Shown in pieces: positions 35,830 through 44,904 of a stretch of DNA of 64,000 bases. Location of the stretch: the NCBI RefSeq assembly GCF_000785435.2, contig NZ_JTDB02000006.1, forward strand, positions 186,001 through 250,000, read 5' to 3'. This stretch comes from Paraburkholderia sacchari. GTDB taxonomy: Bacteria; Pseudomonadota; Gammaproteobacteria; Burkholderiales; Burkholderiaceae. Numbering within the stretch: the stretch's first letter is position 1; each line of letters starts with the position of its first letter. Under the pieces are notes generated by a model. The model was given only the letters and a program-made list of their open reading frames with translations. It was not told the DNA's origin and ran no database searches. Both the position numbers and the translations under genes were made by a program.

Positions 35830-36100
35830 GATGCTCATTTCCAGGCAGCAGCACTTTGATATACAGCCACTCAGGTCCGCATCGTTTCATCTGTAGGCCG
35901 GGCTGCATGGTGAAACAGTTACAAGATAAGTATTGACGCTGGCAGCAACCTGCAGTTACCGTGTCGCTTCAAGTTCAAGAAGTTCGATTGCTGTTCATCA
36001 ATTGCTCGCTCCTCAGCGGTATTCGTTGTCCTCTCCCTCCTTGATGCTTCACGCGCTCTTTCGCAGAGCAGATTTTTCTATTTTTCTTCAAGGATTCTTC

Positions 36101-36304
36101 ATGGATACCGGTATCGTTAAGTGGTTCAACGACAGCAAAGGCTTTGGCTTCATCGCCCCAGACAATGGCGGCGACGATCTATTCGCGCATTTCTCGGAAG
36201 TCAGCGGCGACGGCTTCAAGACACTCACTGAGAACCAGAAGGTCAGCTTCGAAACGAAGCGAGGCCCGAAGGGTCTGCAAGCAGCTAACATCAAGCCGCT
36301 GTAA
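36101..36304 (+). CDS. Cold-shock protein (CspA family)
   Basis: A 67-residue single OB-fold protein. RNP1 (KGFGFI) and RNP2 (DLFAHF) are intact: [18 protein letters not shown], then DLFAHFSEV. It binds single-stranded RNA/DNA and melts RNA structure. AAGGA six bases before ATG 36101 fixes the start. The 270-base gene-free leader (35830-36100) fits the long structured 5' UTR common for csp genes. Confidence 0.95.
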   Translation: MDTGIVKWFNDSKGFGFIAPDNGGDDLFAHFSEVSGDGFKTLTENQKVSFETKRGPKGLQAANIKPL

Positions 36305-36313
36305 AAATTGAAG

Positions 36314-36343
36314 AACCCGGTCTTCCGCGATGGACGCCGGGTT
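36314..36343 (+). terminator. Hairpin after the cold-shock gene
   Basis: AACCCGG (36314-36320) pairs with CCGGGTT (36337-36343) across 16 bases. Only a short T run follows, so it may be a weak intrinsic terminator. Confidence 0.5.
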
Positions 36344-36582
36344 TAGCGACACCCTCGCGGAGATTTGTCTCCTGAAGTTGGCACGGCCGCTTAGTTGCGT
36401 CTGTTGTCTGCTTATTCAGCAGATCGCCAAGCGCAACGCGCCTCGTTGAGCTCCCATCTCCCCTCCGGCTGAAACGCCTTTCTTCGCGTTACGACTGCTT
36501 CAGATTCGGCTCGCAATGGCTTTGAATCGGCGCAAGCGCGCACATCTCATACGGCGCGCACTCGAACACCATTAAAATTAAA

Positions 36583-36807
36583 ATGCACAACAAACTAATT
36601 CAACAATACAACGGCTATGCCGTCCAACCGTCGGCGCATCGTTTGCCTGACGGCAGTTATTCATCCAACCTGCTGCTCGAACGCACCGATTGCGCACGCG
36701 CCGAAGGGCGCTACCAGTTCTATTCACTCGATTACTTCACGAGTGAAGAACAAGCGCTGCAGCACTCGACGCGCTGGGCACGCAACTGGGTCGACACGCG
36801 CGGATAG
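36583..36807 (+). CDS. Small conserved hypothetical protein (74 aa)
   Basis: Begins MHNKLIQQYNGYAVQPSAHR and contains aromatic-rich YQFYSLDYFTSEEQALQHST and a final WARNWVDTRG. The pattern (an N-terminal strand pair then a helix ending in W-x-R-x-W) recurs in small Burkholderiales proteins of unknown function. The upstream region is AT-rich but a clear Shine-Dalgarno was not seen. Probably cytoplasmic. Confidence 0.65.
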   Translation: MHNKLIQQYNGYAVQPSAHRLPDGSYSSNLLLERTDCARAEGRYQFYSLDYFTSEEQALQHSTRWARNWVDTRG

Positions 36808-37261
36808 AAACGGTGTTGCCTGGGATGCCTAACGACGATAGCTCTGCTTCCTGACCCGCGACGCGGTTCGCCCCGAACCGCCCTGCATCAGATGCCGGGT
36901 CGCAGACCTCCCGCCGCTTCCAATCATGCGAGCGTTCGCTGCGCAATGCTCGCGACTTCTCGCCCGGGCGAGGCATCTCGAATGATGTTTCGCTTGCTAC
37001 TCTCGACCCAGTTTGCCGGCTTCATAGAAGAACAACGGCGATGAAAACATTCGCTGTACAAACAGGGCAATGGGTGTAGCATGAAAGCGTTGATTGACCC
37101 ACAGCCCTTCTCTGCGCCTCCCCGGTCGTTTTTTTCGGCGGACTCGGGCCGCTCACTTTCATCGCAGGCCGAACAACACGGCCGATCACGTGAAGACTGA
37201 ACTCAGTCGCTCACACTCTTTTCCGATTTGTCGCGCATTGACGCGGCCTCAAAGGCATTTC
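36808..37261. other. Intergenic stretch, nothing recognised
   Basis: About 450 bases with only short frames on both strands and no homology. The open frame leading into 37262 looks non-coding. Confidence 0.45.
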
Positions 37262-37552
37262 ATGAAAACGGGTTTCCGTCTCTACCGTGGACTGGAAGTT
37301 TATCCACTCGTCTATCCACATCATGCCACCGAGCCCGGCGGTGGGCACAACTACGACGAAGGGTTCGACGCTGCCGTGCGTATCCAGGAGCCGGAAAGCG
37401 CTGGCGAAGCACCCCGTAGCCGCGTATTCCGGCTTGCGGTGACGAGGCCCTTCCAGACCGCCGGCGACGCGCGGCGTGCGTCGACTGCTTATGCCGAACA
37501 CCTCATCGACTCCTGTTCCCGGGACACGAATGTCCTCGATCTGAAGTTGTGA
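37262..37552 (+). CDS. Small conserved hypothetical protein (96 aa)
   Basis: ATG 37262 is preceded by AAAGG. The product starts MKTGFRLYRGLEVYPLVYPH, has an acidic middle (YDEGFDAAVRI) and a C-terminal helix (AGDARRASTAYAEHLIDSCS). Its plan resembles the 74-residue protein at 36583: strand pair around a Tyr-Pro motif, then FRLAV and a terminal helix. The two may be distant relatives. Function unknown. Confidence 0.6.
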   Translation: MKTGFRLYRGLEVYPLVYPHHATEPGGGHNYDEGFDAAVRIQEPESAGEAPRSRVFRLAVTRPFQTAGDARRASTAYAEHLIDSCSRDTNVLDLKL

Positions 37553-37628
37553 TTCGCAGCGCACTGCATGCCGGAACCTGTCAGCACACGTTCGCGGCAG
37601 GCCACGCAGACAACGCCGGAGGTTTGAC

Positions 37629-37868
37629 ATGGACAGAGCTGATCTCTTGAAGTGGATTCGACGCGACGGTTCGGGACTTGTCGACCGGTTTCTGCCGTCA
37701 GGGGCCCGAGCCGAACTCGAAGAAGTTATCCTCGACGGTCGCCACGAGATCGATGCCGATGCTTATCTGATGTTTGTATCGGTTCGCGAACTGCTGCGCA
37801 AGGACGGCATGGCCAGTTGCGATTCCGATCGCGAGGCCGGTCAGATCATGGCCCTGCTGAACGCGTGA
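37629..37868 (+). CDS. Small hypothetical protein (79 aa)
   Basis: A strong GGAGG lies six bases before ATG 37629. The product is MDRADLLKWIRRDGSGLVDR onward, acidic and mostly helical, with two conserved-looking Asp/Glu clusters (ELEEVILDGRHEIDADAYLM). No family recognised. It follows the 96-residue gene by about 75 bases and may be cotranscribed. Confidence 0.65.
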   Translation: MDRADLLKWIRRDGSGLVDRFLPSGARAELEEVILDGRHEIDADAYLMFVSVRELLRKDGMASCDSDREAGQIMALLNA

Positions 37869-37964
37869 CGCGACCCATCCAGCGACCCGACGCTACGCAG
37901 GGCTGACGGCGAAGGACGCTCCGGCAAGTCCCGAAGCGTCCGCATCAAAGCGGCAACGCCGCAT

Positions 37965-39359
37965 TTAATTCCCCACCCTTGCCTCCACAGCCTGCACAGC
38001 CGGCTGCGCCATGCTCCCCTCCTGCGCCAGTGCCCATTCAAGCCAGCGCGCGCGGTGCGCGAGCACCAGCATGAATGCGAGCGCCGCGAGCCCACCGAAG
38101 GTCGCAAAGCCCATCTGGTAGCTGCCCGTGCTTTCCCGCGCGATGCCCATGATCACGGGCAGATAAAACCCGCCAATGCCGCCGGCCGCGCCCACGATGC
38201 CCGACATCAGGCCCGTGCGGCCCTGCCAGCGGCGCGGCACAAGCTGGAACGTCGCGCCGTTGCCGAGACCGAAGCACACATAGGTAAGCGCGAGCAGCGC
38301 GATGCCCGCGCCAAGCGGCGGCATCCACGCGGCGAACGCGAAATCGCACAGCGAAATCGCCGCAAGCAGCAGCACCAGCGCGCGCACGCCAGAGATGCGG
38401 TCGGCGATCAACCCGCCAACCGGACGCACCATCGCGCCGGTGAGCGCAAGCAGCGACATGATCACGCCGGCTTCGAGTTTGGGCACCTGATAGAGCGACA
38501 CCAGCAGCGTCGTCACGTACGACGACATCCCCACAAAACCGCCAAACGTGATGCTGTACACGAGCATGACGACCCAAGTGTCGCCTTCGGCGAGCACGCC
38601 GCGATAGTGGCGCGGCAGCACGGCGATCGCGAGCAGTGCGCCCATTACGGGCAGCAGCAGCACGCCGGTCTTGCCGGCGCCGAACACGCCCGCATGCACG
38701 GCGAGCACGAGCGCGATCAGGCCCGCCAGCGCGATGCAAAATGCGCGCAGCGCCTCGCGCGCGCTGCCCGACTTCTCGCCGAGGTCGCGGGCCCAGAAGC
38801 ACACGGCCATGGCGGCGAGGCCGAGCAGCGGCAGTGCCGCGCCCGTGGCGCGCATCCAGCCATGGCTATTGGCGAGCCCCGGGAACAGGAAGCCGTCGAG
38901 CACCGCGCCAATGTTGCCGGCGGCGGCAAGCCCGAGCACGAGACCTTGCACCTTCGGCGGATAATTGCTGCCCGCCATCGGCAGCGCCACCGCGAAGCTC
39001 GCGCCGCCCACGCCCAGCAGCACTCCGAGCACGAGCAGCAGCGTATAGGACGGCGCGCCAGGCATCAGCAGCAGCACGAACGCGGGAATGGCCGAGAGCG
39101 CGATGCCCATCAGTGCGACCTTGCGGCCATCGCAGGCCTGGTAGAGGTTGCCCAGCGTCACGCGCAGAATGGCCGCGCCCAGCACCGGCACCGCGACCAG
39201 CAAGCCGAGTTCGGCCGGCGTCATCGCAATGTCCTTCTGAATGAACGGCGCGAGCGGGCCGAACATCACCCACACCGTAAATCCGGTGTCGAAATACAGA
39301 AAACACGCCACCAGCGCGCGCCAGTTGCCACTCTTCAGCGAACTCAAAAGATCTTTCAC
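37965..39359 (-). CDS. NarK-type nitrate/nitrite MFS transporter
   Basis: A 464-residue MFS protein of the nitrate/nitrite porter group with twelve helices. Two family features are visible: the glycine-rich signature near helix 5 (GVGGASFAVALPMAGSNYPP) and its repeat near helix 11 (GIVGAAGGIGGFYLPVIMG), plus GFTVWVMFGPLAPFI in helix 1. The start is GTG 39359 with GGAGAG eight bases upstream; the longer frame to 39422 lacks a ribosome site. A leader hairpin with a U-tract precedes it, suggesting transcription attenuation. Assimilatory nitrate reductase genes are not in the window. Confidence 0.88.
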   Translation of the reverse strand: MKDLLSSLKSGNWRALVACFLYFDTGFTVWVMFGPLAPFIQKDIAMTPAELGLLVAVPVLGAAILRVTLGNLYQACDGRKVALMGIALSAIPAFVLLLMPGAPSYTLLLVLGVLLGVGGASFAVALPMAGSNYPPKVQGLVLGLAAAGNIGAVLDGFLFPGLANSHGWMRATGAALPLLGLAAMAVCFWARDLGEKSGSAREALRAFCIALAGLIALVLAVHAGVFGAGKTGVLLLPVMGALLAIAVLPRHYRGVLAEGDTWVVMLVYSITFGGFVGMSSYVTTLLVSLYQVPKLEAGVIMSLLALTGAMVRPVGGLIADRISGVRALVLLLAAISLCDFAFAAWMPPLGAGIALLALTYVCFGLGNGATFQLVPRRWQGRTGLMSGIVGAAGGIGGFYLPVIMGIARESTGSYQMGFATFGGLAALAFMLVLAHRARWLEWALAQEGSMAQPAVQAVEARVGN

Positions 39360-39454
39360 GAGGCTCTCTCCAGGTAATGCGTCTGTGCGCGCCAGCGGCG
39401 CCCGGTTCCATTTACTTCGCAATCCGACATTTCATTTGTTGGCGGCACGGGCCA

Positions 39455-39522
39455 TAAAAAAAGCGTCCCGAAGCGCCTCCGCATGAAACTAACTCGCTTC
39501 ATGGGATGCAGCCTCGGGACGC
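39455..39522 (-). promoter_or_regulatory. Leader terminator/attenuator hairpin upstream of narK
   Basis: Minus strand: a nine-base-pair outer stem, GCGTCCCGA (39522-39514) with TCGGGACGC (39471-39463), encloses an inner CATGAA/TTCATG hairpin and is followed at once by seven U. No minus-strand gene lies upstream that would need a terminator, and narK starts about 95 bases downstream. It therefore looks like a conditional terminator. Nitrate genes are known targets of ANTAR-type NasR/NasT antiterminators; that regulator is inference. Confidence 0.7.
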
Positions 39523-39852
39523 CTTTGCCCCGCCTTGCTCGTAGTCGCCGCCTGCAATCGTCCCGCGTGTGCGGGGCAAACTGAAATCACCGAGGCCGTC
39601 GTTGGCCCCGCGGCGTATCAAGCAATCCGCATGCCAACGACGAAACAGGCGCCAGAGGCCCGTTCTGCGGCTGTCACGCGGCCGCGCGTCCACCAACCCT
39701 GTGCGATCGATGAAAACTGTTGGTGCACCGCAGCGTAGCCACGCACCAGAGCCGGGCGCGCGCGTCCTCAGGCGACCTATTATTTGACTGGAGCGAAGTG
39801 CTCTATATGGGTCGGGAACCGCCATTCATCCCGGCCAGGAAGGAGGCGCATC

Positions 39853-40284
39853 ATGAAACCCGCCACCTGGATCTTGCTGGGCACGCTGGCCTTCGTCGCT
39901 TTCGCCGTATGGTCCGAAAGCGTCGCGGCAAGCACGCCGAAACCCGCTGCCGCGCCGGTAATCGCCATCGTTTCCGGCACGTGGGGCGCGAATTGCGGCG
40001 CGCCGCGCGGCAACGTCACGCGCGATCTCGCGCGGCGCTGTAACGGTCTGCAGACCTGCGGCTACGTGCTCGACGCGCGGACGATGAGTTCGTCGACGTC
40101 CAGAGCCAACGAAGCACTGCCATCGCCGCAAAACGCAACGGCTTCCGGAACCTGCCACGTCGACTATCGCGCAAGATGGCGATGCGGCAACCGCGAAGTT
40201 CATGAGGCTGCGCTTGGTGCCGAAGCGGCTCCAGGCGATACGCTTGTGCTCAGTTGCGTGCACGAAGATGGCCCGGGGCACTGA
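39853..40284 (+). CDS. Secreted SUEL/galactose-lectin-like domain protein
   Basis: A 143-residue protein with an N-terminal signal or anchor segment (ATWILLGTLAFVAFAVWSES). The mature part reads IVSGTWGANCGAPRGNVTRD, then RRCNGLQTCGYVLDA and CHVDYRARWRCGNREVHEAA. Six Cys and the ANCG...GNVT...CNG...C...WRCG pattern match the galactose/rhamnose-binding lectin-like (SUEL) domain found in bacterial exported proteins. AGGAGG ten bases before ATG 39853 supports the start. Role unknown; periplasmic or cell-surface carbohydrate binding is inferred. Confidence 0.75.
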   Translation: MKPATWILLGTLAFVAFAVWSESVAASTPKPAAAPVIAIVSGTWGANCGAPRGNVTRDLARRCNGLQTCGYVLDARTMSSSTSRANEALPSPQNATASGTCHVDYRARWRCGNREVHEAALGAEAAPGDTLVLSCVHEDGPGH

Positions 40285-40312
40285 GGCCCTTGCCATCCAC
40301 CGCCATCACGCG

Positions 40313-41119
40313 TCAGCCTGATAGCGCCTCAGCCGTTGCCGCCTGCTCGATGTGCGCGGCAAAACCACTGCTTCCTGGCGCGATCTCATCGCGCAGTGTG
40401 AGCGCCGGAATCTCGTACGCTCCCGCGTTCTGCGGGCGAAATGCAATAGGCGCGGCGCTCCAGAGCGTGTCGAGCCGCTCGCCCAATGCGTCGCGCGTGG
40501 CCACGAAGCGCGTTTCGTCCATGCGCCCCGTGCGATAGACGAGGAACGGCGGCAAAACGTCGAAGCCCGGGTAGTACAGCACGCCGTGATGGATCGGGAA
40601 CAGGATGTCGTCAATCGGCCCGTTGACGCCGCGCGCGCTGTAATGCGATTCCCAGCCGCCCGCCGTCACCAGCAGCATCGCACGCTTGCCCGCGAGCGTG
40701 CCTTCGCCATATCGATTGCCCCAGCGCCGGTCGGAATGCTCTCCCACGCCGTACGCGAAGCCATAGGCGTAGACGCGTTCGATCCAGCCCTTCAGGATCG
40801 CCGGCATCGAGAACCACCAGAGCGGAAACTGCAGAATGACCGCATCGGCCCATAGCAGCTTGTCCTGCTCGCGCGCGATGTCCGCGCTCTGCGTGCCGCT
40901 CTCGAAAGCATGTTTCGAATCGACGGAGGGATTGAACGGCGCAGCGGGATTGCGAGCCGGCGCATCCCGCGCGTCGAGTACGGCCTTCCAGTCCATCGCG
41001 TAGAGATCCGAAACTTGCACCGCGTGGCCCGCCTGCGTGAGGCGCTCGATCGCGAAGTCCTTGAGCGCGCCATTGAGCGAGCGCGGCTCCGGATGCGCGT
41101 AGACGATCAGTACGTTCAT
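40313..41119 (-). CDS. NAD(P)H:quinone oxidoreductase, flavodoxin-like fold
   Basis: A 268-residue flavoprotein of the NQO1/MdaB/KefF family. N-terminal MNVLIVYAHPEPRSLNGALK binds FMN/FAD phosphate. ADAVILQFPLWWFSMPAILKGWIERVYAYGFAYG is the conserved core around the flavin and quinone site, and LLVTAGGWESHYSARGVNG completes it. It should reduce quinones or similar electrophiles by two electrons. Divergent from a LysR gene with 99 bases between starts, the standard arrangement of a regulated quinone reductase. Confidence 0.92.
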   Translation of the reverse strand: MNVLIVYAHPEPRSLNGALKDFAIERLTQAGHAVQVSDLYAMDWKAVLDARDAPARNPAAPFNPSVDSKHAFESGTQSADIAREQDKLLWADAVILQFPLWWFSMPAILKGWIERVYAYGFAYGVGEHSDRRWGNRYGEGTLAGKRAMLLVTAGGWESHYSARGVNGPIDDILFPIHHGVLYYPGFDVLPPFLVYRTGRMDETRFVATRDALGERLDTLWSAAPIAFRPQNAGAYEIPALTLRDEIAPGSSGFAAHIEQAATAEALSG

Positions 41120-41218
41120 GCTGAAACTCCAATGGTTGAATCGGTCAAGTGAACGACCCTCAGCATAGGAGCCTGCCTGCTATATTTGAAATGAATATCG
41201 GCAATGACAGGTATTACC

Positions 41219-42112
41219 GTGAATAATTTGCGCCGTCTCGATCTCAATCTGCTGGTTACGCTCGACGTGCTGCTCGCGGAACTCAATGTCACACGCGCGG
41301 CCGAGCGCCTGAACTTCTCTCAGCCGGCGGTAAGCGTCCATTTGGCGAAGCTGCGCGAACTCCTGGGCGACCCGCTGCTGCTGCCGGGCCCGCGCGGCAT
41401 GCAGCCCACGGCGCGCGCGCTGGCGCTGCGCGAGCCTCTGCGCGAAGCGCTCGAAGCGCTGGAGCGCGCGGTGGCGCCCTCGACCCCGTTCGAGCCGGCC
41501 ACCGCGCATCACACCTGGCGTGTGGCCGCTACCGACTACACCGAATCCACGCTCGTCCTGCCCGCACTGCGCGCCTTGCGCATGGCGGCGCCGCATACGC
41601 GCCTCGCGATTGTCGAGCTCGTGCCGCCGCGCATTGCCAAGGCATCGGAACAAGGCGAGATCGACCTCGCCTTCCACATCTCCAGCGACGCACCCGAGGG
41701 CCTGCGCCAGCGTGTGCTGTTCAAAGAGCGCTACGTACTCGCGGGGCGCGCGGGGCATCCGCGGCTCAAGCGCCGCCCCAGCCTCAAGCAGTTTTGCGAG
41801 TTGGAACACGTGATCGTCTCGCCCGATGGAGGCGGCTTTCGCGGCGTGACGGACGAAGCGCTCGCGAACATGGGACTCACGCGCCACGTAGTGCTCTCCG
41901 TGCCGCATTTTCTGTTCGTGATGTCGGCGCTCGCACAAACCGATCTTGTGGCGCTATTGCCCTGGCGGCTCGTGCGCGACAACGCCGCGCTGAAAACCGT
42001 GGAGATGCCCATCGAAGTGCCAGGTTATGAAATTTGCATGCTGTGGCACGAGCGCGTGCATCGCGATCCCGCTCATCAGTGGCTGCGCGAACAGATCGCG
42101 GCTTCACTCTGA
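41219..42112 (+). CDS. LysR-type transcriptional regulator
   Basis: A LysR protein of 297 residues starting MNNLRRLDLNLLVTLDVLLA from GTG 41219, which matches the usual start of the NodD/LinR-like branch; ATG 41204 would add five residues but has no better ribosome site. HTH: VTRAAERLNFSQPAVSVHLAKLRE. The effector domain ends LWHERVHRDPAHQWLREQI. It is divergent from the quinone reductase gene, which it probably activates in response to a quinone or electrophile. Confidence 0.9.
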   Translation: MNNLRRLDLNLLVTLDVLLAELNVTRAAERLNFSQPAVSVHLAKLRELLGDPLLLPGPRGMQPTARALALREPLREALEALERAVAPSTPFEPATAHHTWRVAATDYTESTLVLPALRALRMAAPHTRLAIVELVPPRIAKASEQGEIDLAFHISSDAPEGLRQRVLFKERYVLAGRAGHPRLKRRPSLKQFCELEHVIVSPDGGGFRGVTDEALANMGLTRHVVLSVPHFLFVMSALAQTDLVALLPWRLVRDNAALKTVEMPIEVPGYEICMLWHERVHRDPAHQWLREQIAASL

Positions 42113-42365
42113 GCGCAAGCCACGTCAATCGAAATTCGATTGGTATCCGAACAATGTTTGCAGCCTTCCCGGCATCGCAATAAAGTCAATACGCATAATA
42201 TCGCTTCAACTGCAATGTCCCTCACGCTCCTTACGTACGGCAACGTACATTTTTTAAATTCCACTGCCCTCAATGGCATTCCTGTTTTCTAGAATTCATG
42301 GATATCGGCGTGGCGCAGTCCAGACTGGATATGCGTGCCCGGAGTGCAAAAAAGGAGACGTGGCG

Positions 42366-42881
42366 ATGACTGACGACGACATTGTCGACTACGTGCTGAG
42401 GTTCGAAGGCGGCTTCACCAACAACCCGGAGGATCATGGCGGCCCAACCAACTTCGGCATTACGGCCGCCGACTATGGCCGCTTTCTCGGGCTCAAAGGT
42501 CCGGCGAGCGCGGAGCAGGTCAGCAATATGTCGCGCAACAATGCAATCGCCATCTACAAGCGCGATTACATCGCCCAACCGGGGTTCGGGCCCATCATGG
42601 ACGGCACGGTCAAACTCACGGTGGTGGATGCCGGCGTGTTGTTCGGCACGTCGCGTTCGACCCGCTGGCTGCAGCAGGCGCTGAATATCAAGGTCGACGG
42701 CGCAATGGGCGCCGATACGCTGGGTGCATTGTCCGCTTGCACCGATCTGCCGAAACTTGCGCGCGCGATCCTCGCGTTGCGGTTCAGCGCCATTGCCGAT
42801 ATCGTCGCAAAAGATCACTCACAACTTATATTTCTGCGCGGATGGGTCAGTCGCGCTACATCGCTTCTCGACATGCTTTGA
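42366..42881 (+). CDS. Glycoside hydrolase family 108 lysozyme-like protein
   Basis: A 171-residue GH108 muramidase-like protein (ZliS/secretion activator family). The catalytic Glu14 lies in VLRFEGGFTNNPEDHGGPTN, the family signature, and the C-terminal peptidoglycan-binding-like part has LQQALNIKVDGAMGADTLGA. GGAG eight bases before ATG 42366. No signal peptide, so export depends on a holin or other route; the next gene encodes a membrane protein of the right type. The pair looks like a phage lysis cassette without other phage genes. Confidence 0.9.
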   Translation: MTDDDIVDYVLRFEGGFTNNPEDHGGPTNFGITAADYGRFLGLKGPASAEQVSNMSRNNAIAIYKRDYIAQPGFGPIMDGTVKLTVVDAGVLFGTSRSTRWLQQALNIKVDGAMGADTLGALSACTDLPKLARAILALRFSAIADIVAKDHSQLIFLRGWVSRATSLLDML

Positions 42882-42893
42882 GACAGACCGATC

Positions 42894-43550
42894 ATGGCCG
42901 ATACCTCCACCAGCAACGACCTGGCGCAAATCGCCAGCGCCGTCCGCTCTGCTTCTCCGAGCCTCGCGCAAGCGCTCGGCGGTCCCTCCGCAGGCATTGT
43001 GGTCGCGGCGCTTGGACGTTGCCTGCTGCAGGACGTGCAGGCGAGCCCTGACGACATACTCTCGGCTTTGAAGAAAGGCGATTCTGCGACGCAAAACGCC
43101 ATTCTGGCTGCGGAGGAATCTTGTCAGCTACGCTTGCGAGAAAGCGGCAGCGGGCTCGCGCAACTTTCTCCTGAGGTCGCGCAGGCCCTCATTGCGGACG
43201 ACGGGCAAAGCACGCACGAGAAATATGTTGACATCGAAAATGCACGCGCGCGCCAGATCGCCTCACATGACCTCACCAATTCGATATTGGCGTATGGGGT
43301 TAGCATTGGCTTTTTCGCGATCCTGATTGCCCTGATGTTCTTTGGCGACAAGGTGAATACACTCTATAAAGACCTGTTGTACACATTGCTGGGCGTGGTT
43401 GGAACCGGCTGGGCCAACGTCATCGGCTTCTACTTTGGATCTAGTGCGGGCTCGGTTCAAAAGACCCAGGCGCTAACGGCAGTGATTACTGCGCGGCAAC
43501 AACAACAGCAGTCAACTTCAGGACCGCCGCGCTCGAAGCCGGCGGCCTGA
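42894..43550 (+). CDS. Holin-like membrane protein
   Basis: A 218-residue protein. The first 130 residues are helical and soluble-looking. Two strong membrane helices follow (NSILAYGVSIGFFAILIALM and LLYTLLGVVGTGWANVIGFY), and the C-terminus is polar and Gln-rich (RQQQQQST). This arrangement resembles the holin-of-3TMs group often found next to GH108 lysozymes. It starts 12 bases after the lysozyme gene and probably forms the pore that releases it. Assignment rests on topology and context. Confidence 0.7.
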   Translation: MADTSTSNDLAQIASAVRSASPSLAQALGGPSAGIVVAALGRCLLQDVQASPDDILSALKKGDSATQNAILAAEESCQLRLRESGSGLAQLSPEVAQALIADDGQSTHEKYVDIENARARQIASHDLTNSILAYGVSIGFFAILIALMFFGDKVNTLYKDLLYTLLGVVGTGWANVIGFYFGSSAGSVQKTQALTAVITARQQQQQSTSGPPRSKPAA

Positions 43551-43563
43551 CTTTCATAAAGTC

Positions 43564-44904
43564 CTAGTGATGGGCATACAGTGGCAGGAAAGGATCTTTT
43601 GCGCGCGGTGCGCCCTCGCTCGTTGGCCGCGATGAATCCGGCGCGTGCGGTTGCGGGCATTGTGGAATGCTTGTGCGAGGCGCAGACAGGCTCAGAACCT
43701 TGGTGAAATCATTCGCGGCCTTTACGCGCGCCGTGAAGTTCAATGCGCCGCCAAGCCCAAGCACGGCGTCCGTGGTCTTCAGGATCGACGTATGATCGTA
43801 CAGCGTGTGGTCGATCGTGCCGGCAGGAACGAAAGGCGAAACAACGATCGCGGGCACCCGCACTCCAAGCTGGTTGAATGCAAACTTGTGCGTGTTCAGC
43901 GCAGGATTGTCGGTCGAGCCCGGCGCGACCGCTGCGGGCGGCGTCACATGATCGAAAAATCCGCCATGCTCGTCGAACACGATCAGCAGCACGCTATTGG
44001 GCCACAGCGCTGAACCGCTAATGGCGTCGTAAACCTGTTTGACCAGCGCTTCGCCTTTGCAAACATCGCAGGCCGGATGCATCGAATTCCCATTGCGGAA
44101 GTCATTCGTGGCATCGTAGGTGGGCTCGATAAAGACGAATTTCTCCGTCACCTGCCCTGCCGCGAGTTGTGCCAGAAACGTGTGCATCGAAATAAATCGA
44201 TTGAGCGAATTATGTATGCCGGCAATCCCTCGGGTCTGCGCGACATCGCCCTGCACGACGAGCCAGTCCGATGGCTGCAATGCCGAAAATATCGTGCCTG
44301 CCGGAAAGTTGAAAATGGGTGCATTCGTAAATACGGCCTGAAAAACTTGCCCCGCGCCTGGCGAATGATCGAGCCCGGACGACGTGCCCGCGACTGCAAA
44401 GAAGCGGTTGGGCCACGTGGGTCCGGGCATGGACGAAAACCAGTTGTCGCACACGCAGAACTGACTCGCCAGAAAGTTCAATACCGGCAACTGATCAGGC
44501 GTGAACACGCTGAAGGCATCGGCAACCGTATCGGAGTGGTCTTCGTACGTTGCGGCAAAACCCGTGTTAGCCGTGGCCGACGCCAACGGCGGATATTTGC
44601 CAGCCGCAAGAACGAGCGAATCGTTAAGCACGGTGGTCCCGCTGGCGACCTGGAGCCCGCATAACTGGACACACGCATCGGTGAATTCATGGCCGGGATC
44701 GAAGCCCAGCGCGAAGGGCGAGCCGTGTCCTAACGTGTATGGGGTTCCGGTTCGCCCGTAGTTGATAATGGGCTCTGCCGGCAACCCATTGGCCGTAGTG
44801 GCGCCACCGCCCGGCAGCGTGCCGGTAAAGTTGGAAAGGCCAAAGATGCTGTCGTACGAGCGGTTCTCCAGCATCAGGACGAATACGTGTTCGATCTCTG
44901 GCAT
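43564..44904 (-). CDS. Phospholipase C/acid phosphatase-family phosphoesterase
   Basis: A 446-residue phosphoesterase (AcpA/PLC superfamily). MPEIEHVFVLMLENRSYDSI carries the nucleophile/metal motif ENRS. MPGPTWPNRFF, HPACDVCKGEALVKQVYDAI and LLIVFDEHGGFFDHVTPP are the other metal-site blocks. GAAGG seven bases before ATG 44904 fixes the start; a longer frame to 44982 lacks one. There is no obvious signal peptide from this start, unlike most secreted relatives. It should hydrolyse phosphate mono- or diesters with divalent metals. Convergent with the holin gene. Confidence 0.85.
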   Translation of the reverse strand: MPEIEHVFVLMLENRSYDSIFGLSNFTGTLPGGGATTANGLPAEPIINYGRTGTPYTLGHGSPFALGFDPGHEFTDACVQLCGLQVASGTTVLNDSLVLAAGKYPPLASATANTGFAATYEDHSDTVADAFSVFTPDQLPVLNFLASQFCVCDNWFSSMPGPTWPNRFFAVAGTSSGLDHSPGAGQVFQAVFTNAPIFNFPAGTIFSALQPSDWLVVQGDVAQTRGIAGIHNSLNRFISMHTFLAQLAAGQVTEKFVFIEPTYDATNDFRNGNSMHPACDVCKGEALVKQVYDAISGSALWPNSVLLIVFDEHGGFFDHVTPPAAVAPGSTDNPALNTHKFAFNQLGVRVPAIVVSPFVPAGTIDHTLYDHTSILKTTDAVLGLGGALNFTARVKAANDFTKVLSLSAPRTSIPQCPQPHAPDSSRPTSEGAPRAKDPFLPLYAHH

